64,000 bases of DNA from Limonium bicolor (lineage: Eukaryota; Streptophyta; Magnoliopsida; Caryophyllales; Plumbaginaceae), in NCBI GenBank assembly GCA_023374045.1, contig CM041778.1, positions 366,828,831-366,892,830 of the forward strand. The letters are read 5' to 3'. The translations under genes and the position numbers were made by a program. Shown piece after piece: positions 12,835-23,600 of this stretch. A model generated the notes under the pieces. That model had not been told where the DNA came from. It saw nothing but the letters and a program-made list of their open reading frames with translations, and searched no databases. Within the stretch, counting starts at the first letter, position 1, and the number at the start of each line of letters is the position of its first letter.

Positions 12835-13291
12835 AACTTAAAACAATAAAAGAAAGATAAAATACTAATGCTGATCGAAGTAAATAAACTGTAAATAAAG
12901 CAAAAACAACAACTAAAACCTATCGATAAAAAAAATCAAACTAACAAGAACATATCGATAAAATAAAATAAAATAAGTAGAACCAAAACAAAAGTAAACA
13001 AATTAAGGAAAAACTAAATTAAAATAAAATCAAACTAAAGAAAACAAACATAAGTAAAATTAATAAGAACAAAATTAAACAAAACAATAAATAAACTAAT
13101 CTAAAAAAATAAAATTCCTAGAAACTAAAATAACTATAAAAATGAAAACAATCAAACAAACCAAATTAATTATTGAACTGAATAAAAAAATCTAAACAAA
13201 ATAAAACAAACTAAAACAAACTAAAAAAAACTAAACAAAACAAAATAAATAAATGGAAAATAGAATAAAGACTAAACTAAATAACCGTGCC
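12835..13291 (-). repeat. Low-complexity AAAC/AAAT-rich leader
   Basis: About 450 bp is built almost only of AAAACTAAA, AAATAAA and AACAAA words on the plus strand (T-rich on the element's sense strand). It separates the PBS from the gag start and is the 5' untranslated leader of the nested element. No gene is present. Confidence 0.7.
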
Positions 13292-13309
13292 TCCCCGGCA
13301 ACGGCGCCA
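13292..13309 (-). other. Primer-binding site, tRNA-Asp
   Basis: The minus strand reads TGGCGCCGTTGCCGGGGA, complementary to the 3' end of plant tRNA-Asp. It lies six bases inside the 5' LTR. This fixes the element's orientation. Confidence 0.9.
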
Positions 13310-13315
13310 AAAACT

Positions 13316-15052
13316 TGTACGGTATGAAACGTATTGTCAGCAAGTGTACTGATCTGTCGTAGCAAGTTTTCCTAGGTAGTATTCTCTAGGTTATCGAACC
13401 AAAGGAGGCTGTGTCTAGTTTGAGTCTTTAATCTACTAACTAATAAACTATAGGAAAATAACAATAATAAATTGGGGGTTTGAATGTAGAAATTAAATAA
13501 TTAACTAGCACAAAAACAATTAAAAGTGTGAGTTTCTAATAAATCTAAAAAACGAATCCTGGTTTACTACTTCTCCATAGTTTATCAATTCCCTTCCTGA
13601 GTGTTTTCTAAATTCTAGATTGCAACCACAGATCTAATTTAATCTAAAACCGGTCTCCCACAAGATAGATTCTTACTAGCAATTCCCAAATCCTAACTCT
13701 CGTTATGAATTTACAAATTAACTAGTTGCATTAACGATTCATCTGGTTTCTGGTCAGCTAATCCCCAGGAATTTCCATCTGTAGTTTCACTGGTAATATT
13801 CCTAAGGTCTAATGAACGCCGCAGTTCTCACTTGTAAGCAATTCATACCAAATAAAGCTCAAGCAATAATTAATCACAAGAGAATTCAATAACAAACTAG
13901 GAATAAAACTACAATCTGTATAGAACTTGTATTCAACAACTCAGAAAGCAAAATAATAAACTAGTTGTCCATAGCAAACCAGAAATCTAACAACTACTTA
14001 GACATTGGAGACAAAGAAATAATAACAATAATAAAGAGATTAGAAAACTTCATCTAATTGTGGAACAATGATGAATTTGGTCTCTGTCTACTGCTCCAGT
14101 CTGTCAGAACTTTCTGATGTGTCTCCCTCTGTCCGTCTCTTGCTCGTCTACCTGCGGCTAGGGTTACCGTCGAGAATTATTCTGTCCTCCTCGTCCTGTG
14201 TCGTATCTGAAGATGTCATATATATACAACTCGGAATATATGTCGGTGCCTTTGTCATATGCCTACGCCTCTCTTAATTCTTGTCGGCCAGAAGTTTGCA
14301 GCACACCCAACATTGATGCGCCTCTCATTCGTTGAAAACAGCCCACGTCAGGAGAGTCTGCTCCCCTGTTTATGTATGTGTGTGTGGGTTCATGATGATG
14401 TGGCCCCTCCGCACCTCTGATCAATTTAGTCTGCCCTGAGTCCATCATGATTGTGAGCGCAACTGAAGATTGGTCGGCCCAAAAACTTCATATGTCTGCG
14501 CCTCTGCGAGAAAGGGAGCCACGTTGATATCTCCTTAAGTGCATGAGCATGTGACGTATATTGCATGAAGGTGTAAAGCTCATCCTGCAGTAATAATTAG
14601 GCGCGCGTGAATAAATGTCGGCCCATGAGCCAATGTCATGCGGCCTACTCTCTATATTGTATGCTCCTCCGACTCTTCATGTGCTGCTATGTATTTAAGC
14701 CCATGTGCAGCCCCTGTCGAAGGCCCTTTTCCATCTCAGACCGAAACAGAATTTAATTGTCGGATGATTTTGATCCAGCCCAGCGACCAAGTCATGCATG
14801 GAGCCCATGTGACCCATGTCCAAAAACACGTGAATGAACAATCTCCTTGGTTCAGTTTGATGGCGAAGCTTTTGACATATATTTTTAGACCTTTTCTTCA
14901 GCGTTTTTAACCTGTTTTAGCATAAAACCACATGTGAGGAATAATTTAAACATTTAACATAATTAAGCATATAAATAAGGAATTTATCATATAAACCAAT
15001 ACAATATTAATCACATTAATCATGGAAACATAGATAAATTCCGCACTTATCA
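13316..15052 (-). repeat. 5' LTR of the nested gag-only element
   Basis: It pairs with 7107-8847. On the minus strand it runs TGATAAGTGC to CGTACA and is followed by the tRNA-Asp PBS. The ends carry matching 4-of-5 target-site flanks. Confidence 0.9.
14219..14226 (-). promoter_or_regulatory. Candidate TATA box of the nested element
   Basis: TATATATA lies about 830 bp from the upstream end of the 5' LTR on the minus strand, and the same motif is kept in the other LTR. If used, transcription would start about 30 bp to the left, near 14190, and R-U5 would be about 870 bp. Confidence 0.4.
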
Positions 15053-15783
15053 ATTACATACCAGGGGTCGACTACTCCGACACCGTGAAGATTCATAAGT
15101 TTAGGGGAGGTCTGCAATTTCGCATCCAGGGCGCTATGGGAGCAATACGTTTCGCTACCCTACAAGAATGTTATGACGCCGCATCGGCAACATAACTAAT
15201 GCTTCAATCCAGGGAAGAGGCTCAAGGAAAGAAGAGAAAGAATACTGAAGGAGAAGATGGGGGAGCAACCTCTGGCGGTTACTACAAGAAGGGGAAGAAA
15301 TTTTTTATAAGAAGAAGGGGCGGAAGGACTTCCATGGTCAGAAGACGTAGGATCAGGTCCCTCGTCTGACCGGCCCCGCTATTGATGCTCAGCCACTTAG
15401 AACGACACCACCTAAGGGCAATAAGCCACCCCAGCATCACTACTACTGTAAAAGCTGTGGAAGTGATCACCCAGGCGTAGATTGCTCTGGCAGGAAGGTG
15501 GAGTGCCGCTACTGCAAGAAGAAAGGCCATAGGGAGTATGAATGCTTTTCCAACCCAGCGAGCCGGGTATACAAGGGATCTAGAGGTTCACAGAGAACAC
15601 CAGCTATTGAGGCGGGCAGACCAAGAGGAGGTCAGGCGCCACAGAACAACACCTATACTAGAGGACCCAAAGGACCGTCATCCTCATCCCGGAGTCAGAA
15701 GGGAAAAGAGATAGTTCCAGGAAGAAACACCCTGTACTCAGTGGGAACTTCAGGCGCTGAGGCTAGCGCTCAGCGCAATACCG

Positions 15784-16751
15784 GTAAGCCTAGAACCTAA
15801 ACCAAAAGCATGATGCATGAATGTGTTTATAGTTATCAGTCGATGAGACTTGTGTGTTTAGTGTGAATCAAATTTAGAGAGACCTAACTTAGGAAACCTC
15901 TCACCTAATAGGTACTTCGACATTTGTTTTCCCTTACCTATGAGACCGAGATCACCTGAGCCTTTGAGCGAAGGTCGGAAATATCCAGAGGCAGAGTGTC
16001 AAGTACTTCGACCCGGCATGATCTTACTCAAGCAATATCTAACTTAGATGAACAAATAGCTATTGTAAATGAATGTAGAACTTTGGGAATAGGCCTTGGA
16101 GGATTTTATACTAGGATATGGAGGGATCAAAACTTAAATTATATATGATGTGTATGGGTAAGGATTGGGATCCATAAACTAGGTTGTATAGAGAAGTAAG
16201 AAAGATAGATGGAGCACGAGTTCCTAGGATACCCGATAGCTTCCAAACTTTGGTGACAAAAGCGGTCAAGATTGCACAACAATTAGAGACAAACCACATA
16301 CCGGACATTGAAGTCGACGTATGTATTGTGAACTTCTACGAGAAAGGGGGAAAGCTTGGATTACACCAGGACCGAGATGAGACATCTGAGTCAATTACCA
16401 AAGGGATACCAGTTGTATCATTCTCCATAGAAGATGATGCTGAGTTTTTATACGGTGATCAGAAGAGGATGAACAAGGCGAGAAAGATTAGTTTGAGGTT
16501 AGGAGACGTTTTGACATTTGGTGGAGAATCCAGATTAGTGTATCACGGGATTAAGAGCATTAAGTTGAATACAGTCCCATCAGCCTTAGTAAATACTACA
16601 CATTTGAAACCCGGACAGTTAAATTTGACGTTTAGGTAATATTGATGTAATTATGGAAGTTGTATGTAAGGATCATTGGATTAATGAATGGCATTTTAAT
16701 TCCTTTGAGACATACACCCAACCTCACTATCTTACGAATTGTTAACCCCAG
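15784..16751 (+). other. Predicted GT-AG intron between gag and protease
   Basis: The donor is ACCG/GTAAGC at 15783/15784 and the acceptor CCCCAG/GCC at 16751/16752, after a pyrimidine-containing stretch. The gag frame (codons at multiples of 3) ends with one base at 15783. Joining it to 16752 completes a Gly codon and continues exactly in the protease frame (CAC at 16754), giving QRNT-G-HESNG across the joint. Unspliced, gag stops at TAA 15800. The intron would be 968 bp and contain the whole AlkB sequence. Splice use is inferred, not observed. Confidence 0.6.
15913..16645 (+). pseudogene. Captured AlkB-family 2OG-Fe(II) dioxygenase, ALKBH1-like
   Basis: The longest intact piece (16184-16639, 151 codons) has the core of an AlkB oxidative demethylase: CIVNFYEKGGKLGLHQDRDE with the iron ligands H and D (HQD, codons 16364-16372), then PVVSFSIEDDAEFLYGD, LTFGGESRLVYHG with the distal iron His (16544-16546), and LNLTFR with a 2OG-binding Arg (16634-16636). 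Upstream, in other frames, come FDIC (about 15916), VLRPGMILLKQY, ECRTLGIGLGGFY and LYMMCMGKDWDP, all in family order. The family is the plant ALKBH1-like group, which removes alkyl groups from nucleic acid. No introns are visible, as in an RNA-derived copy. Damage includes two frameshifts and an in-frame TAA before 16184. In the LNLTFR block the first conserved Arg position is Gln. At the C-terminus TAA stands where the family has Gln, with the natural end (Tyr, TGA) just after. Probably inactive here. Confidence 0.85.
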
Positions 16752-19700
16752 GCCACGAGTCTAATGGAGTAGCAGTGCTGAATGTTTTAGACAAGACCGA
16801 GGCCAAGGATAAGGGGAATGTTATTATGGGAACCTTTACTGTACATGGCGAGAGTGCATTGATACTATTCGATTCAAGAGCGTCTCATTCTTTTATATCC
16901 TCCGCATTAGCAAGGAAGCTAGAGACAACCCCTGAGCCTCTCTTAGATTTCCTAGTCACACTATCGACGAAGGAGAGAGTGAGGTGCACGAAACTACACA
17001 AGGGAGTTCAGATTAATATCATGGATGAAGAGTTTCACGCGGATTTGATTGAGTTAGATAATTTAGGCTTTGATATCATCATGGGCATGGATTGGCTTCA
17101 GAAATATAAAGGTCGACTACATTGCGCGAAGCATAGATTACTACTGAAGAGCCCGAAGGGCAAGACAGTTTCGTATCGCAGTACTCCAAGAGAGCCGACT
17201 TTCAAGCTAGTATCTGCTATCACATTGACGAAGAAGGTGAAGAAGGGACAACCAGTCTATTTGTGTTATGTCTAGGATATGAGGCAGGAGGAGCAGACAC
17301 AGGCAGACATACCAGTCGTTTCAGATTTTCCTGACCTATTTCTAGAAGAGTTACCAGGGATGCCACCCAAGAGAGATGTGGAGTTCTCCATCGACTTAAT
17401 ACCAGGCACGTGGCCTATTGCTAAAGCACCCTACAGAATGGCACCAGCAGAAATGAAAGAGTTGAAGATTCAGTTAGAATATCTGCTTGACAAAGGTTTC
17501 ATCAGACCGAGTGCATCACCATGGGGAGCACCAGTATTGTTTGTAAAGAAGAAGGATGGTAGCATGCGACTATGCATTGACTACAGGGAGCTTAACGCAG
17601 TCACAGTGAAGAACAAGTACCCGTTACCACGGATTGACGATCTGTTTGACCAGTTAAGAGGTGCTACAGTTTTCTCGAAGATTGATCTGAGATCAGGATA
17701 CCACCAGATACGGATAGCTGATGAAGATATAGAGAAGACAGCTTTTCGGACGCGTTATGGGCACTATGAGTTCACAGTTATGCCATTTGGCTTGTCTAAC
17801 GCCCCAGCCATATTCATGGACCTTATGAACCGATTGTTCAGGGAGTAGTTAGACTCATCAGTGGTTGTATTCATCGACGACATTCTAATCTATTCTAAGA
17901 CCAAGGACGAGCACGAGGTGCATCTAAGGCAAGTTTTACAGACGATGAGAGAGAACCAATTGTATGCCAAGCTTTCAAAGTATGATTTCTGGCTAGACAG
18001 TGTATCTTTTCTAGGGCATGTAATATCATCCAGTGGTATATCTGTAGACCCTGCGAAGATTGAGGCAGCTAAGACTTGGCCGAGACCGAAGACAGTGACA
18101 GATATCCGTAGTTTCTTGGGATTAGCTGGTTACTACCGCAGATTTGTGCAAGACTTCTCCAAACTGGCGAAACTAATGACCAGCCTGATGAAGAAAGACA
18201 CACCATTTGTATGGACATCGGATTGCGAGCGTTCCTTTCAGACACTGAAGGACCTACTGACGTCGGCACCCATACTCACCATTCCAGAGGGGACCGATGG
18301 GTTTGAAGTTTATTGCGATGCCTCATGCACAGGGATAGGGTGTGTACTCATGCAGAATGGTAAGGTTATTGCTTATGCATCACGACAGCTGAAGAAACAC
18401 GAAGAGAATTACCCGACTCATGACTTGGAATTAGGAGCAGTAGTGTTTGCACTGAAGATCTGACGCCACTACTTATATGGAGTTACAGTGATAGTCTACT
18501 CAGATCACAAGAGCCTTCAACATTTATTCACTCAGAAGGAGCTTAACATGAGACAGAGGCGATGGGTCGAGTTTCTGAAGGACTACAACATCGACCTCAG
18601 GTACAAGGAGGGCAAGGTAAATGTAGTTGCTGACGCCCTGAGCCGTAGAGCTCATTCCTTATTTGCCATGACAGGAGACAACGACCTCATCGAGGAGGTA
18701 CGTTGTGCTCAGAATAATGACCAGTACATGAAGACTATCAGGCAGCAGTTGACTGACGGTATCTTTGAGAGACAGAAGTATGATTTTGTACTCAGTGAAG
18801 ACGGGTTAATCAGATTGAATGGTCATTTGTGCATTCCAGAGTCCACTCCCGACTTGAAGGAAAAGATACTACAGGAAGCTCATTGCTCATCCTTATCAGT
18901 ACACCCAGGATCATCGAAGATGTACAAGGATTTGAAATTACATTTCTGGTGGAGTGGTATGAAGAAAGATGTTGCAGAGTTTGTGGCCAGATATATGACT
19001 TGTCAGAAAGTGAAGTTTGAACACCGGAGACCGGGCGGTTTAGTACAGCTGATCCCCATTCCATATTGAAAGTTTGAGGATATATCCATGGATTTCGTAG
19101 TAGGTCTTCCACCGACTAGAGGAGGTGCTAACATGATATGGGTCATCGTCGACAGACTGACAAATGTAGCAAAGTTCATTCCGATCAAGGACACTTGGAA
19201 AGTTCCCAAACTGTCGGACCTTTTCCAGAGAGAGATCATTAGACACCACGGTGTACCTAAGTCTATTGTATCAGATAGGGATTCCAGATTTGTTTCCAGA
19301 TTTTGGCAGCAAGTTCATGAGGCTTTAGGTACGAAGCTGAAGCTAAGTACAACCTTCCACTCACAGACAGATGGTTAGAGTGAAAGAACAATTCAGACTT
19401 TAGAGGACATGCTTAAAGCTTGTGCCTTAGACTTCCAGGAAAGCTGGATAGATCGACTACATTTGATCGAGTTTGCCAACAACAACAGCTATCATGCTTC
19501 CATTCAGATGCATCCATTCCAGGCATTGTACGGCAGGCCATGCAGGACACCACTATGTTGGGACGAGGCCTGTGAAAATATCATCTTAGGGCCAGAGTAC
19601 CTAGACCAGATGAAAGAGGATATCATACAAATACGAAAGAACATGAAAATAGCCCAGGACAGACAGAAGTCTTATGCTGATGTCCGTAGGAGAGACCTCG

Positions 19701-20128
19701 AGTTAGCAGGAGGCGATCGAGTCTTCCTTAGAGTTTCACCTATGAAGGGAGTTTTCAGATTTGGGCAGAAGGGCAAGCTGAGCCCAAAGTATGTAGGACC
19801 GTACCTTATTACGGAGCGAGTGGGCCCATTAGCTTATAGATTAGATTTACCTGTTGAGCTTGGGAGAGTGCACAATGTGTTTCACATTTCTCAGCTAAAA
19901 CAATACGTGCCTCACCCATCACATATCTTAGAGCCCGAGACACTCGAGCTAGATCTTACACTTAGATATGAGGAGACCCCAGTTCGCATTTTAGACTCCA
20001 AGACTAGGGAGACCAGGAACAAGACCATTAGAATGGTTAAGGTTCTGTGGTCAAACCACGACATTGAGGAGGCGACATGGGAGTTAGAGGACTCCATGCG
20101 AGACAAGTATCCAGCACTTTTCTTTTAG
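16752..20128 (+). pseudogene. Chromovirus pol: protease, RT, RNase H, integrase, chromodomain-like tail
   Basis: One uninterrupted frame of 3.4 kb has five in-frame stops (17273, 17846, 18461, 19067, 19376) and no indels. Protease: LFDSRASHSFIS, where the catalytic DSG is changed to [80 protein letters not shown]. RNase H: VYCDAS, YSDHKSL, ADALSRR. Integrase: a zinc-binding segment in which the first Cys of the pair is Tyr (RYMTC), catalytic DDE in MDFVVGLPP, IVSDRDSRF and SERTIQTLEDML, then GQKGKLSPKYVGPY and HNVFHISQLKQYVP. The tail (VRILDSKTRETRNKTIRMVK, then WSNHDIEEATWE) is a chromodomain-like module that targets insertion. Stops at 18461, 19067 and 19376 replace conserved Trp, Trp and Gln. 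Confidence 0.93.
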
Positions 20129-20633
20129 GATGTGTATACTTGTGGGGGTACGTGGGCGTAACCCTTTTTAAGGGGGGTAGAACACCACATGCGGTTGCAT
20201 ATTTGCAGTCTATACTGGTTTTGAATTTGGTTGTTTGTGTTTGATTGTTGCGCATGTATGCAATTGGTTGGACATTGATGTGTTCTATGTAACACTTGGT
20301 ATTGATGTGTCTTATGTGACACTTGGATGGTTGTTGATGTGTTCTATGTAACACTTGAATGGTTATTGTTGTGTTTTATGTAACATTTGGATGTTTATGG
20401 AAGTACTTATTTACTTTACAGTATTTATCAAGTTACTTATGTTGTGATTACATTGATTATCACGAACAAAGGATATGAGTTTATTCGAGTTACATACATT
20501 CGGACTACTGATGGAATTTAGAGGTGTCATTATAGTATTAACACCCAGGAATGGTAAGTATACAGGGAATAGATATGAGGAACTTGATTCCATAGGATAT
20601 GTAAGTAGAAGTTAAGACTTCGGGATGAAGTCC
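20129..20633 (+). other. 3' untranslated region of the chromovirus with a second PPT-like tract
   Basis: No coding is seen. At 20165-20181 it has TTTTTAAGGGGGGTAGA, almost the same as the tract abutting the 3' LTR. At 20274-20397 it has four imperfect units of about 32 bp. Confidence 0.6.
20274..20397 (+). repeat. Four imperfect 32-bp tandem units
   Basis: The core TTGATGTGTTCTATGTAACA recurs four times with small changes (CTTATGTGACA, TTTTATGTAACA) and linkers such as CTTGGATGGTTG. It lies between the pol stop and the PPT. Confidence 0.75.
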
Positions 20634-20649
20634 TTTTAAGGGGGGTAGA
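20632..20649 (+). other. Polypurine tract of the chromovirus
   Basis: CCTTTTAAGGGGGTAGAC lies immediately before the TGAAATACC start of the 3' LTR. This is the expected site for priming plus-strand DNA. Confidence 0.85.
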
Positions 20650-23600
20650 CTGAAATACCGCTAACCTTTAAATAATTAAATAAAGGGAAATATATATTAT
20701 TTGGGGGATTATTAAACCCTAAGAGAACATATAAACACTTAGGCGTTAAAAACGCACCTAAACTCCTTAAGGTCATAAACGGGCGTTAAACCGGACCTTA
20801 AGCTAACCAAGTTATGTAAGCTATAAAACTCATATGAAGTTAATCAAGGATCATTATATGACCCTTAGAACACAGGACCTCATCTAAAACTGAGTAAACA
20901 TACAAAATGCCCGGGAGTTCCCTTAAAGGCCCTTAAGGCCCGAAAGTCCCGGAAATACTTTATAAGATGAAATAGAGCATTACACTTCATTCCAAATGCA
21001 CCATAACACTTTATTAAACATATAAGATGAAGTCCTCATGCTAAATTCTCAGTTAAACGCAAAGTGCTCGGAAGTTCCCGATGGGGGCCCCATAAACCCC
21101 TAGGAATGCCCCAGGGAGGTGCCGAGGTGGCACAAACTCCTATATAATTCATTCTTAGAGTTCCTAACATCATTATACATCATTCTAAATAGAATTCTCG
21201 AGCTACTTTCTCAAAAATAAACAAAGTGCTCAGGGAAATTTCTTAACGCTCCTTTTTGCCCCGGGAGTGTCCCGGTAGCCCGGAAATTGTGTCTTGAGTT
21301 GATATAACCCCATATAACTCAATGTAACACCTTAAAATATTATTATTGACTATAAAAAATGTTTATAAACACTTGGAACTCATAGCGACTACTTATTTTC
21401 CAAAATATCCTTAAAGCAAAAAACGTACCTTCGGGTGTCATAAAAACGCATTTTACGCTATTGCCTTGAAGTTTTTGAGGCGCCACGAGTTGATAATATT
21501 AAATGGGGATGAATTGACTATCTAAATCAAATAAATCCAGTGCTAAACTCATAGCATAAACAGGGCCGAAATTATGATAAAAAAAGGTACCATAAATCAG
21601 CATTTTTACCTTAGAACTTTCATCTTTTACCATGATATAAATGTACCAATTAAATGTTGTGACTTATAACATGTTATAATATAGTATTAATACAATATAG
21701 TGTGACAAGAATCAAATTAAAAACCAGTCCCATATGGCTGCTATTGTGGGTGCCATTTTGAGTGTTTAAGACTATATTTTAGCTTAGAAAATTGCCTTAT
21801 GGATGATGACTCATCTTCCATGTGCCTTGTGACATTATGTCAAATATTCTCAGTCAAGGGAGGCAGCTCATTTCCGATTTCCTGCAAGAAAATGAGAAGG
21901 AATAAGTTAGACAAATAATGAAATTAAAATACAAGGCTAGAATCTACTTTATACCATGTGCAAGTAAAAAAACAAAACAGCCCATGTGCTAGCCTTAAGG
22001 CTGCCGATTTTAAGCAAGGAAAGGCAAGTTTGATTGCCTTACAATAATCAAATAAAACAGCTACCTAATTAAGCTAGTTTCCTATGTCTAATACAACAAA
22101 AACAAAAGAATCTCCTACAACACATGACTGCCAAAACCAAGCAAGAAATGAGGGCTTGATTGCCTTATTAAAATTAAACTAAGATACCTACCTACCTAGG
22201 CATGTTCTCATGTTTCAAAGGACAAAAATCAAATGCCTACATTCAGCTCACATTACCGAAATCAAACAAGAGAACATGGCAGGCTAGTATTAATAATTTG
22301 ACTTAGAAAATTCAAAGGAGACAACCACCTACCTTAGCCTTTGTCTTCTTGTTTGAAGTTGTCAAACAAAGTCTTCATTCTTCCTTGTCTATAGCCGAAA
22401 GCAAGCAGCAATAATGAGAGCATTTTATGGAGCCAAACAATCAAATTAATAAACAAAGAAAAACTAGCATAACTTTGACATTATTTTATCAAAAGAAAAT
22501 TCCCTCATTCCATACTCTTATTACCATACGTGAGCATTCACCATCCTTCCTTGCTCACTCAGCCGAATTGGTAAGGTTCCATTCCATCTCTTTTCTTTCT
22601 CCCTTAGCTAGTTTACTCTTGTGAGCTTCAAGCTCCATTAATGGTGTTTTAAGTTCTAACACCATTTCTATGTAATTTTCCTAGTTAAATCTACTAAGTC
22701 TTGAAGCAAGAATCATCCTAGCAACACTACAAGAATTCGCCAAGCTTTAGTGCTCCAAGGAGGTACCTAAATTCAACAACAATATAAGGAACAACAAGAT
22801 CAAGTTAAGGTATATTTTCATGCTTGAAAATCCTAAGTAAATACCTAAGTCATTTCAGAAAATTTAGAGCTTCTAAATCTATATTCTCTTCATCATTTCA
22901 TGAAGGAAACTTGGATCTACAATCATCCCAAGGTGTACCGAAAATTCCTTGAAAAATACCTAAGGTAAACTCTTGTAAAACTACTCCAAATATTACTTAT
23001 GAATCCTTGTTAGAAGTCTAACACTTGGATCTCCTAAACATATACATGGAGGCCGAAAGTTCTCCAAGAAAATACAATTGGAGGAGCTTGGAATTCAAGG
23101 AGAAATCAAGTACAAGAATTATCTTGATTTAAGGAGTAAGTTTCTATAATTAAGGTGTATTAAGTTTAAGTTTGATTTAAGCTTCAAACTTTGGTATAAA
23201 AATTATGTATAAGCCTTAGTAATTTTAAGGCCAAAATACCATGGGTTATAATGTCAAGAAAATAATTTATAACATACAAGGTAAGATTATTACCTTAAGG
23301 TATAAATTTGTGTCACAAAAATTAATTAGGATACATATATGTTCAAGCCGAATTGTCTAAGGATAAAATGTTCTTTTTTGAGTTTATAATCATTCTAAGT
23401 CATTAGCATAATTTTTAGAAGTGTTATATGGCTTATATACATTTATATGTATTTATTATAAGGTATAAATCAAGTTTTAAAACCATATAGTAAATATATG
23501 TTACAACCGAGAATAAAATGTTTCATTTGGTGATTTTTGAAGTATATAAGTATATTAGCTTATATTATAAATTTTGGGAATACTAAAAATAGCTACAAGT

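Larger units (their letters stand above)
7107..15052 (-). mobile_element. Nested non-autonomous LTR element with gag-protease only
   Basis: Direct repeats of about 1.74 kb bound it (plus strand TGTACGG...CTTATCA), with flanks ATTAT (7102-7106) and ATTAC (15053-15057), a 4-of-5 target duplication. The minus-strand order is 5' LTR, tRNA-Asp PBS, A/T-rich leader, gag-protease, about 1.3 kb noncoding, PPT, 3' LTR. RT, RNase H and integrase are absent. The gag type resembles the Athila/Tat side of Gypsy, and the layout matches published terminal-repeat elements with only a GAG domain (TR-GAG). It must be mobilised by another element's enzymes. It inserted into the chromovirus gag, so it is younger than that element. 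Confidence 0.88.
6575..15800 (+). pseudogene. Chromovirus gag, split by a nested element
   Basis: The frame opens with a Gly/Arg-rich N-terminus (MSTRGRPRGGSSGRGG, ATG at 6575). A capsid-type gag domain follows (NIWWRSVEG at about 6911-6937). A one-base shift near 6990 changes frame. The nested element then interrupts at 7106/15058, where a leucine-rich YARFISLLDY segment is split. After 15058 there is an in-frame TAA (near 15194) and another shift near 15300. Two zinc knuckles follow: CKSCGSDHPGVDC (CX2CX3HX4C) and CRYCKKKGHREYEC (CX2CX4HX4C), at 15447-15545. The C-terminus is Gly/Ser/Arg-rich and ends at TAA 15800 if unspliced. Gag packages the RNA and forms the particle; this copy is broken. 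Confidence 0.88.

Noticed and set aside
16184..16639. Host ALKBH gene into which the retrotransposon inserted
   Set aside because: The sequence lies between gag and protease of one element, in sense, with the element's LTRs and perfect TSD outside, so it is carried by the element.
20037..20354. 105-codon minus-strand frame
   Set aside because: It overlaps the pol C-terminus and the 32-bp tandem units in antisense.
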